NCBI GenBank assembly: GCA_029246285.1
Contig: JAQWNW010000027.1
Location: 26,394-90,393, forward strand
DNA from: Paracoccaceae bacterium
GTDB taxonomy: Bacteria > Pseudomonadota > Alphaproteobacteria > Rhodobacterales > Rhodobacteraceae
DNA: 64,000 nucleotides
Reading direction: 5' to 3'
The stretch's first letter is position 1. The number at the start of each line of letters is the position of its first letter. Positions 57,093-64,000 of the stretch are shown here, in pieces. The translations under genes and the position numbers were made by a program. The notes below the pieces were generated by a model. That model did no database searches and was not told the origin of the DNA. It was given only the letters and a program-made list of their open reading frames with translations.

Positions 57093-57572
57093 ATGATTTT
57101 ACAAAAAGAGCAGTCAACTGATTATTGGGAGATAGAAAACCTATATGACATCTGCTTTACATATACCCGATTAAGTCTCAGTTCTTACAGATTACGCGAA
57201 AATGTGAAGCCAATTTTTGATTTATGTTTCGTCGCAAGAGACGAAACAAAAAATTTATTTGCTGCGATTAGATATTGGCCAATCAAAATAGGAAATCATC
57301 CAGCTTTATTATTAGGCCCCATAGCAGTCCACCCAACAAGACAAGGGGAAGGACATGCAAGATACATCATTAATCATTCGATAAAAAAGGCCGAGTTATT
57401 AGGGTGGGAAGCCGTCATCTTAGTTGGCGATTTGTCTTATTATAAACAATTCAACTTTAAAATTGCTAGAAATTTAAACTTCCCTCAACCTACTAATAAT
57501 AAACGTATTCTAATTAAATCCCTTAACCATTTTAACACCGATGGGCTTAAGGGAACGGTAAATAAATACTAG
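57093..57572 (+). CDS. GNAT family N-acetyltransferase
   Basis: 159 residues. Acetyl-CoA site in GPIAVHPTRQGEGHARYIIN (motif A, Q-x-x-G-x-G/A) near 77-96, followed by GWEAVILVGDLSYYKQFNFK, as in YhbS-type acetyltransferases. An in-frame TTG lies one codon before the ATG at 57093. Substrate unknown. Convergent with ptsP, 24 bases apart. Confidence 0.83.
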   Translation: MILQKEQSTDYWEIENLYDICFTYTRLSLSSYRLRENVKPIFDLCFVARDETKNLFAAIRYWPIKIGNHPALLLGPIAVHPTRQGEGHARYIINHSIKKAELLGWEAVILVGDLSYYKQFNFKIARNLNFPQPTNNKRILIKSLNHFNTDGLKGTVNKY

Positions 57573-57596
57573 AAGTTTATTAGTTAATAGGTAAAT

Positions 57597-59843
57597 TTAA
57601 GTTTCCTTAGCGAGCCAATCCGATACAAAAGGTCTTATTGATTGCTCTCCCGATATTAATGCTGTGTTAATAATTTCCCTCAATTCCTTTAAATCTGTTC
57701 TTAAAATCAATGACTTAACAGCACCAATTGAAGCTGGTCTCATCGACAATGTCCTAATCCCCATTGCCAACAAACATACTGCCTCCATAGGTCTACCTGC
57801 GTCTTCTCCACAAAAGCTCAATGGTGTTTTTGTTTCATCACAACGTTCAACAATCTGTTTGATTAGGTTTAAAAAACTTACATTTAAAGTGTCATATCTT
57901 TTTCTAACTCTTTCGTTTTCCCTGTCCGCCGCATAAAAAAATTGCTTTAAATCATTTCCCCCAATAGAAACAAAATCTGTTAATTCAAAAAATTGTTTTG
58001 GCGCAAATGCTAGTGAAGGAGTTTCCAACATAGCTCCTATTTCCACCTTACTTGGAAGTTTATGACCCAATTCCGCTTCTTTTGCCAAGACATGCATCAA
58101 GTTATCCCTTGCCATTTTAAACTCTCCGAATTGAGCAATCATTGGAAACATAATCGATACATCTCTATCAATGGCAGCCCTAATAAATGCTTGGAGTTGC
58201 ATTTTCATAACTCCGGGCTTATCTAACCCAAGCCTTATTGCTCGCCACCCCATAGCAGGATTTGGCTCATCAGTAGGCCGCATGTAAGGTAGGACTTTAT
58301 CTGAACCAATATCCAGCGTTCTAAAAACCACCTTTTTGTCTCCAGCAGAACTTAAAACACGATTATATATTTTAGCCAATTCGCCTCGCTTTGGAATTGA
58401 GTTTCGGGCTAAAAACTGCAATTCAGTTCGAAATAAACCAACACCTTCAGCACCAGAATTTTTTAAACTCGGTAGATCTGTCATTAATCCAGCGTTCATT
58501 AACAGGTGAATTCGGACCCCATCCCTCGTAATTGCTGGAACATTTTTCAATTCAGCATAGCGTTCTAATTTTTTAGATTGCATAGCGATTTTTTCACCAA
58601 AAGCACGGTCAACATTTTCCTCTGGCCTTAAGTGGACTATTCCTTGATCTCCATCGACCAAAATACGATCACCGTTTAAAGCCTCAGTAGTTATTCCACT
58701 AGCATTTATAATCAAAGGAATAGCCATAGCTCGCGCTATCACAGTTGCATGGCTTCCAACTGATCCCTCTTCTAAGACAATTCCTTTTAGATTTCGACCG
58801 TACTCTAACAACTCACCAGGCCCAATATTTCTTGCAACTAAAATTGGATTTTCTGGTAAATCAGTAATCTTTGCCCGACCTTGACCTGTTAAAACGCGAA
58901 GCAATCGATTTGATAAATCATCTAGATCATGCAACCGATCTCTTAGATAGACGTCTTCTACCCTGGCCATCCGAGTCCTAAAAGTCGATTGTTCTTTTTC
59001 TACTGCAGCTTCGGCAGATAGCCCACTTTCAATGTCATCTTCCATTCTTTTTAACCAGCTTTTAGAATTCGCAAACATTCTATAAGCTTCTAATATTTTC
59101 TTATGCTCATCCGAGGCGCCTTTAAGAGCTGTATTTAACATCCCATCAACGTCTCCTTTCAATTGCTGAATCGCTTCTTTAAGACGTTTATTTTCTTTAT
59201 TTATATCATCAGCAAAAGGATTTGTTACTACAACTCGAGGTTCATGAAGCAGCACAGAACCTACCGCAGCACCATCCTGAGCAATTCCACCTCTTATTAA
59301 AACCGAATATTGATGTGGTGCCTTGAGATTTTCATCACCTCCGACAAACGCTCCCAATTCGGTCATTTCAGCTAATACCATAGCCACAACTTCAACCGCA
59401 TAGATTTCATCATCAGTAAAAAGACGCGCTGAACGGGATTGAACCACCAAAACACCAAGTGTTTCACCCAGTCGTTGAATCGGTACCCCCAAAAAACTTG
59501 AATATCTTTCTTCTCTTGTTTCTGGCATGAATCTAAAACCTGGTTGAGAAGGTGCATTATCCGTATTTATTGGCTTTGCATCTCTTGCAACCAATCCCAC
59601 CAAGCCCTCACCAATTCGTAAACGTGTCTTATGGACGGATCCCGGATCTAAACCCTCAGTTGCACAAAGTTCGAGAGTTGAACTGTCCACCAAAAGGTAA
59701 ACAGAGCAAACTGCGGTACCCATGCTATCCGCAATTAGATGCGTTACACTATCAAGCCGCTTTTGGCCTTCTCCTTCCTCACTAAGCGCATATTTTAATC
59801 TCTTTAATAGCGTTCTTGATTGTAATCCAGTTTCTAATGCCAT
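57597..59843 (-). CDS. ptsP: Phosphoenolpyruvate-protein phosphotransferase PtsP (enzyme I Ntr)
   Basis: First enzyme of the nitrogen-related PTS. 748 residues: N-terminal GAF domain (about 15-160, with CSVYLLVDSSTLELCATEGL), then the enzyme I domains with the phospho-His in EGSVGSHATVIARAM, the PEP-binding EGVGLFRTE and FRTLDIGSDK, and the active-site Cys in SFCGEDAGRP. The GAF domain may sense glutamine or 2-oxoglutarate. It follows lysC after 12 bases. Confidence 0.94.
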   Translation of the reverse strand: MALETGLQSRTLLKRLKYALSEEGEGQKRLDSVTHLIADSMGTAVCSVYLLVDSSTLELCATEGLDPGSVHKTRLRIGEGLVGLVARDAKPINTDNAPSQPGFRFMPETREERYSSFLGVPIQRLGETLGVLVVQSRSARLFTDDEIYAVEVVAMVLAEMTELGAFVGGDENLKAPHQYSVLIRGGIAQDGAAVGSVLLHEPRVVVTNPFADDINKENKRLKEAIQQLKGDVDGMLNTALKGASDEHKKILEAYRMFANSKSWLKRMEDDIESGLSAEAAVEKEQSTFRTRMARVEDVYLRDRLHDLDDLSNRLLRVLTGQGRAKITDLPENPILVARNIGPGELLEYGRNLKGIVLEEGSVGSHATVIARAMAIPLIINASGITTEALNGDRILVDGDQGIVHLRPEENVDRAFGEKIAMQSKKLERYAELKNVPAITRDGVRIHLLMNAGLMTDLPSLKNSGAEGVGLFRTELQFLARNSIPKRGELAKIYNRVLSSAGDKKVVFRTLDIGSDKVLPYMRPTDEPNPAMGWRAIRLGLDKPGVMKMQLQAFIRAAIDRDVSIMFPMIAQFGEFKMARDNLMHVLAKEAELGHKLPSKVEIGAMLETPSLAFAPKQFFELTDFVSIGGNDLKQFFYAADRENERVRKRYDTLNVSFLNLIKQIVERCDETKTPLSFCGEDAGRPMEAVCLLAMGIRTLSMRPASIGAVKSLILRTDLKELREIINTALISGEQSIRPFVSDWLAKET

Positions 59844-59855
59844 ATCTCATCCTTT

Positions 59856-61085
59856 TCAGGCCTCGATGCCAAGCTCAAAAGCATCATGCAATGATTGCAC
59901 GGCTAACTCCATATATTTTCTATCAATAAGTACAGAGATTTTAATTTCAGAAGTAGTAATAACCTTAATATTTATATTCTCTTTTGAGAGAGCTTGGAAC
60001 ATTTTAGCAGCAACGCCCGCATGGCTTCTCATACCAATACCTACCACCGAAATTTTACTCACATCCTCATCTGAAACCAACTCTCGATAATTAAAGGTTT
60101 TGTCAATTTTTGCCTCATTTAAAGTAACCGTAGCTAACTCTACTTGATCTACAGGACATGAAAATGTCATGTCTGTTCTGCCATCATCGGAAATATTTTG
60201 AACAATCATATCAACATTAACGCCTTTATCGGCAAGCGTTCCAAAAATTGAGGCTGCTATCCCAGGTCTATCTGCAACAGAAATTAATGTCATTTTTGCT
60301 TCATCTCTCGAATGCGCCACACCAGAAACAACTTTATTCTCCATAATACTCTCCTCCTGACAGACCAATGTACCATCATTGTCTGAAAAACTATTTAATA
60401 CCTTTAAAGGCACATTATATCTCATTGCTAATTCTACAGATCGAGTTTGCAACACTTTAGCTCCTAATGAAGCAAGTTCTAACATCTCTTCATAACTGAT
60501 TTTGCTTAATTTTTTTGCTTTATTAGTTATTCTTGGATCAGCAGTAAAAATACCATCTACGTCAGTGTAAATCTCACATTGCTTCGCCTCAAAAGCAGCG
60601 GCAAAAGCAACCGCCGTTGTATCAGAACCCCCACGTCCCAGAGTAGATAACCTACCATCTTTGGTTAAACCCTGAAAACCAGCAATGACCGCGACACGCA
60701 TTCCTTCAAGAAATTTCTCATTTAATTTTTGGGTAGAAATTTCCATTATTCTTGCAGAACCGTGAGCAGAATTTGTGATTAGAGGAACTTGCCATCCTTG
60801 CCAACTTCGAGCAGAAACTCCCATATTCTGCAATGTCAAAGCCATCAAACCGGCTGATGCGTTTTCACCACTTGAAACAATGGCATCGTACTCTCTTGCA
60901 TCATACAAGGAAGAAACACTATTCACTAATGAAACTAATCTATTTGTTTCTCCAGCCATTGCTGAAACAATTACAATAACATCAAACCCTTTTTCTACCT
61001 CTGCAAGTACTCTTGAGGCCGCATTTTTTATCCGGTCGACATCAGAAACAGAAGTTCCTCCAAATTTCATAACTAGTTTAGGCAT
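59856..61085 (-). CDS. lysC: Aspartokinase
   Basis: Phosphorylates aspartate for lysine, threonine and methionine. 409 residues from the ATG at 61085: MPKLVMKFGGTSV start, VIAGFQGLTKDGRLSTLGRG and TDVDGIFTADPRI in the kinase domain, then two ACT domains from about 265 (ISVADRPGIAASIF and ISVVGIGMRSHAGVAAKMFQ), the site of lysine/threonine feedback. The frame is open to a TTG four codons upstream. Heads the lysC-ptsP pair common in Rhodobacterales. Confidence 0.95.
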   Translation of the reverse strand: MPKLVMKFGGTSVSDVDRIKNAASRVLAEVEKGFDVIVIVSAMAGETNRLVSLVNSVSSLYDAREYDAIVSSGENASAGLMALTLQNMGVSARSWQGWQVPLITNSAHGSARIMEISTQKLNEKFLEGMRVAVIAGFQGLTKDGRLSTLGRGGSDTTAVAFAAAFEAKQCEIYTDVDGIFTADPRITNKAKKLSKISYEEMLELASLGAKVLQTRSVELAMRYNVPLKVLNSFSDNDGTLVCQEESIMENKVVSGVAHSRDEAKMTLISVADRPGIAASIFGTLADKGVNVDMIVQNISDDGRTDMTFSCPVDQVELATVTLNEAKIDKTFNYRELVSDEDVSKISVVGIGMRSHAGVAAKMFQALSKENINIKVITTSEIKISVLIDRKYMELAVQSLHDAFELGIEA

Positions 61086-61150
61086 AATAAATTCCAAAAA
61101 AAGTGATCGAACAAGCTTCTAAAGCTACTAATAGAGAAGAGCAAGCACTA

Positions 61151-61789
61151 CTAAAGCGGGTGCTTTTTTCCATCCCATGTTTCAAAACATCCCGTTTTTT
61201 TCATAGTTAACTCACTAAAGCGATCCATCAAACCACTTGCAGCTTCTTCCACAGATATATCGGCTTTAGCTCCACCCATGTCAGTTTTCACCCATCCTGG
61301 ATGATAAATTCCAACTGGTATTCTTCGTGAACTTAAATCTTTTGCTAGATTTCTTCCCAAATTAATAACAGCTGCTTTAGACGCGCGATAAATATAATCG
61401 CCGCCACTTGCTTTTCGCTGACTACCCATCTGACTAGCTATGATCGCAATTTTACCTTCCGCAGCAATAATATTTGGAAGCGTTTTTTGAATCAATAAAA
61501 AAACACTAATAACATTTATTGAGAAGGTCTTAATCCAAAGATCTGATTTATAGCCATAATTTAAATCCTGATCTCTATCTATAAAAATTCCAGCATTACA
61601 AACCAGTAAATCTATTGGGATATTATTTAATTTTGTTTCTAAAGCTTCAATTGAGCTTGCATTTTCCAAATCGACATGGATACAATTTTCTCCACGCCCT
61701 AATGAAAGAACATTTTCGCCTGCTCCGCGCATGTTCTTTGCTAGAGCAGCACCTATGCCTCTGGTTGTTCCAGTTATTGCAATAGTCAA
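61151..61789 (-). CDS. Short-chain dehydrogenase/reductase (C-factor-like)
   Basis: 212 residues, short for the family. Cofactor motif TGTTRGIG (7-14), VCNAGIFIDR, IIASQMGSQRK and Tyr-Lys in YIYRASKAAVI, then YHPGWVKTDMGG. Start is a TTG at 61789 with AGAGG 6 bases upstream. Similar to CsgA/C-factor type SDRs and carbonyl reductases. Substrate unknown. Confidence 0.83.
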   Translation of the reverse strand: MTIAITGTTRGIGAALAKNMRGAGENVLSLGRGENCIHVDLENASSIEALETKLNNIPIDLLVCNAGIFIDRDQDLNYGYKSDLWIKTFSINVISVFLLIQKTLPNIIAAEGKIAIIASQMGSQRKASGGDYIYRASKAAVINLGRNLAKDLSSRRIPVGIYHPGWVKTDMGGAKADISVEEAASGLMDRFSELTMKKTGCFETWDGKKHPL

Positions 61790-61813
61790 TCAAAACCTCT
61801 ATTCAAAAAAGAG

Positions 61814-62245
61814 TTAATTTGTCTTTCGATCCGCCCATGGAAGAGGCGTAATACTTACGCCATCTTCAACTAAAGTTTTTACTTCTTTAACAGTAGCCTT
61901 TCCACGAATTCCACGTTCTTCGGCTTCACCTTCATGAATGGCCCTTGCTTCTTTAGCAAAATTAGAACCAACATCCTCCGTATTTGCCTCAATTTTTGCT
62001 CTAAGCTCCATAAAGGCCTGCTCAGCCGTTGTTAAGGGGCCCGATAATGGACGATTATCTTTTCTTTTGGCTTTATTCTTTGCTGGACGCACCTGAGGAG
62101 ACATTAAAGCTCGTTCAACCTTCTTGTCTCCACAAATTGCGCAAGAAATCATGCCAGAAGTCTTCAATTTATCTAACGCGTCAACCGATTGTATCCAACT
62201 ATCAAATTCATGACCATTGGAACATTTGAAGCTATATTTTATCAT
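61814..62245 (-). CDS. DUF1178 family protein with a zinc-ribbon start
   Basis: 143 residues. The N-terminus MIKYSFKCSNGHEFDSWIQS and the later SCAICGDKKVERALMSPQV form a probable four-ligand zinc ribbon (C8, H12, C35, C38). The C-terminal half is charged and ends in ITPLPWADR, typical of DUF1178 (PF06676) in Alphaproteobacteria. No function known. Confidence 0.85.
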   Translation of the reverse strand: MIKYSFKCSNGHEFDSWIQSVDALDKLKTSGMISCAICGDKKVERALMSPQVRPAKNKAKRKDNRPLSGPLTTAEQAFMELRAKIEANTEDVGSNFAKEARAIHEGEAEERGIRGKATVKEVKTLVEDGVSITPLPWADRKTN

Positions 62246-62328
62246 TTAAGCTCACCATAATCGTTATCTTTAATTTATTAAAAGTAAAAATCTCACGTTT
62301 AAACCATTTTAATTAAAGAAAGGTTCTC

Positions 62329-62895
62329 CTATTTCGATGCTCTTCGTTCTCTACGATTAGATATTGGTTGAAAAGCTACTCCAACATGAGCTTCACAATA
62401 TGGTTTACCAGTCTGAGTGGTCAAACCACAAAACCAGAACTCATCTGTAGCTGGATCTCCAATCGGCCACTTGCAGGTTTTTTCTGTTAATTCCAATAAG
62501 GACAGCTTTTTAGCACCCTTTTCAACTTCTTTAACCGTTGCTAAGGCCTCAGGGCTTATTTCATTTGCTGATGGTTGAGGAGGAAGTGGTTGACCTGGCG
62601 TCAAAATTGGCTTCCTCATTGGGATTATTGCATTTTTTTCTGGTATATGCGTATCAATAACAGTCTTTATCTTTGGGCTAAAAGCTTTTGTTCGTACCTT
62701 TTTCGTAGTTCTTGAAGTTGGTGCATCTCTTTTGGTTTTTATTGAACCTGCACGATTTGATAATCCTAGCCTGTGAACTTTGCCAATCACAGCATTGCGG
62801 GTCACACCACCCAGTTCCTTGGCTATTTGACTAGCACTATTACCTTCGGTCCACATGGACTTTAACTTTTCAACTCTATCTTCCGTCCATGCCAT
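62329..62895 (-). CDS. gcrA: GcrA cell cycle regulator
   Basis: Sigma-70 and methyl-DNA (GANTC) associated transcription factor of Alphaproteobacteria. 188 residues from the ATG at 62895, with GGAG 8 bases upstream: the N-terminal helix-turn-helix MAWTEDRVEKLKSMWTEG and GGVTRNAVIGKVHRLGLSNR, a basic, Pro-rich linker, and the C-terminal sigma-interacting region CKWPIGDPATDEFWFCG with PYCEAH. Divergent from argD. Confidence 0.94.
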   Translation of the reverse strand: MAWTEDRVEKLKSMWTEGNSASQIAKELGGVTRNAVIGKVHRLGLSNRAGSIKTKRDAPTSRTTKKVRTKAFSPKIKTVIDTHIPEKNAIIPMRKPILTPGQPLPPQPSANEISPEALATVKEVEKGAKKLSLLELTEKTCKWPIGDPATDEFWFCGLTTQTGKPYCEAHVGVAFQPISNRRERRASK

Positions 62896-62916
62896 TTTAT
62901 TTCTCCAAATCAAATC

Positions 62917-62930
62917 TTACTTTAAAGTAA
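62917..62930. promoter_or_regulatory. 14-bp palindrome upstream of gcrA
   Basis: TTACTTTAAAGTAA is a perfect dyad 22 bases before the gcrA ATG, in the 245-base gap shared with argD. It might be an operator. It is not a CtrA site: the two TTAA half-motifs are 9 bases apart and not 7. The rest of the gap (62931-63140) is AT-rich with no recognised gene. Confidence 0.3.
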
Positions 62931-63140
62931 AGCTTTAAAATATTATATTATTCGACAACCGTTATACCACTTTGATATAATCAAATACAAGGGCTAGACA
63001 CACACAATAAAATAGTATTATTTGAATTGTGAGAAATAAAAGGCTTTTCAGATGTCATTAAACATCAATATAAAAAACCGACGGAAATTTGTGAATTAAC
63101 ATATCCTCAAACTTCAATATAACTCATATAAGAAAATAAA

Positions 63141-64000
63141 ATGATTGATTCTGTCCTACCATCATATTCTCGTGCAAATTTACGCTTCGTAAAAGGGGAA
63201 GGTGTGTGGCTTTTTACTGAAAATGGTGAGAAATATCTAGATATGGGTGCTGGTATAGCAGTGAACTGCTTAGGCCATGCTAATCCGCATTTAACCAAGA
63301 TTTTAACAGATCAAGCAGGCAATTTGTGGCATACATCAAATCTTTACCATATCCCAAATCAAGAAAAATTAGCAAATAACTTAGTTCAATCCACCTTTGC
63401 AGATACTGTTTTTTTTACAAATTCTGGAACTGAAAGCATGGAGTGTGCCATAAAAATGGCACGAAAGTTTCATCATAGCAATGACGATACAGATAGAACA
63501 GAAATTATAACTTTTGAAAATAGTTTCCATGGCCGTTCATTAGCAATGATTTCAGCGGCTGGTTCTGAAAAACTTATAAAAGGATTTGAACCCATACTTT
63601 CTGGATTCATACAAATACAATACAATAATATTGAACAACTTACGAAGGTGGTGAGTGCAAAAACTGCTGCAATTGTTCTTGAACCAATACAAGGTGAAGG
63701 GGGCATTATTCCTGCTCAAGAAAGGTTTTTATTGCAAGTCAAAAAACTATGTTTAGAGAATGGAATTTTATTGATCTTGGATGAAATTCAATGTGGCGTA
63801 GGAAGGACTGGTTCGCTTTTCGCATATGAAGAATACAATGTGATGCCGGATATTATGGCGATAGCTAAGGGAATTGGCGGAGGATTTCCACTTGGGGCAT
63901 GTTTAGCCACAGAAAGAGCTGCACAAGGTATGACCGCTGGGACCCATGGTTCGACTTATGGCGGCAATCCTCTCGCCTGCGCTGTTGGAAATGCTGTCCT
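63141..64000 (+). CDS. argD: Acetylornithine transaminase (5' part; gene runs off the right edge)
   Basis: PLP-dependent class III aminotransferase of arginine (and lysine) synthesis. 286 codons seen from the ATG at 63141: [19 protein letters not shown] start, [52 protein letters not shown] and the PLP lysine Lys243 in [14 protein letters not shown]. The short [14 protein letters not shown] form is typical of ArgD over ornithine or GABA transaminases. gcrA next to argD is a known Rhodobacterales order. Confidence 0.92.
   Translation, partial: MIDSVLPSYSRANLRFVKGEGVWLFTENGEKYLDMGAGIAVNCLGHANPHLTKILTDQAGNLWHTSNLYHIPNQEKLANNLVQSTFADTVFFTNSGTESMECAIKMARKFHHSNDDTDRTEIITFENSFHGRSLAMISAAGSEKLIKGFEPILSGFIQIQYNNIEQLTKVVSAKTAAIVLEPIQGEGGIIPAQERFLLQVKKLCLENGILLILDEIQCGVGRTGSLFAYEEYNVMPDIMAIAKGIGGGFPLGACLATERAAQGMTAGTHGSTYGGNPLACAVGNAV

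Noticed and set aside
62922..62938. CtrA box at gcrA
   Set aside because: The two TTAA motifs are 9 bases apart and not the required 7.

Overview
The window reads as chromosomal DNA of an AT-rich, compact alphaproteobacterium. Signature genes are the cell-cycle regulator gcrA, the replication regulator hdaA next to ppk and ppx, ptsP followed by lysC, hflK-hflC-degP with a DUF2065 gene, and the DMSP lyase dddP. This set and the gene orders resemble marine Rhodobacterales (roseobacter-like, AT-rich pelagic lineages). That placement is inference from gene content, not from a marker-gene search. No rRNA, tRNA, CRISPR array, insertion sequence or phage gene was recognised, and no gap between genes exceeds about 300 bases.

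Layout. 1-4967: corrinoid (vitamin B12) genes. A leftward set cbiD-cobK-alkA-esterase has overlapping ends; a rightward pair cobA-cobB is followed by an MFS transporter. 6195-9927: leftward cysS-cimA-phytoene synthase-like gene. 10209-13778: an aminotransferase, an MttB-family methyltransferase homologue without pyrrolysine, and a TerC/YjbE-type membrane protein. 13782-19742: envelope quality control (degP, DUF2065, hflC, hflK), then glutathione reductase and rpiA. 19915-23212: serine dehydratase, then the nitrogen pair glnB-glnA behind a sigma-54-like promoter candidate and a 20-bp tandem repeat.

23444-28748 is an osmolyte/sulfur block. It holds a betaine-type ABC importer (binding protein, permease, ATPase), a DUF3445 heme-type N-demethylase homologue and dddP. 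All six metal ligands of DddP and its catalytic Asp are present. The binding-protein gene carries an in-frame TAA at codon 258, although the frame continues for 77 more codons with family-like sequence. 28757-33112: MATE exporter, alpha/beta hydrolase, parE. 33118-44179: a peptide-type ABC importer split over two divergent units (ATPase, argE, a second M20 hydrolase, ABC-F ATPase and an Ldh_2 reductase leftward; binding protein and two permeases rightward).

44195-47154: transhydrogenase pntA-pntB. 47354-50664: SDR, glycerol kinase, agmatinase-family ureohydrolase. 50701-55126: hdaA-ppk-ppx. 55249-57572: a VOC/double-cupin protein, a flavin reductase and a GNAT. 57597-61085: ptsP and lysC. 61151-62895: SDR, DUF1178 and gcrA. 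The right edge holds the first 286 codons of argD.

Taken together this looks like a streamlined heterotroph living on dissolved organic compounds (DMSP and betaines, peptides or N-acyl amino acids, glycerol, guanidino compounds) with its own corrinoid synthesis. Nothing here is a clearly new multi-gene system. The best leads are the interrupted betaine/DMSP binding-protein gene beside dddP, the stem-loops after both binding-protein genes, and the repeat plus promoter arrangement before glnB.
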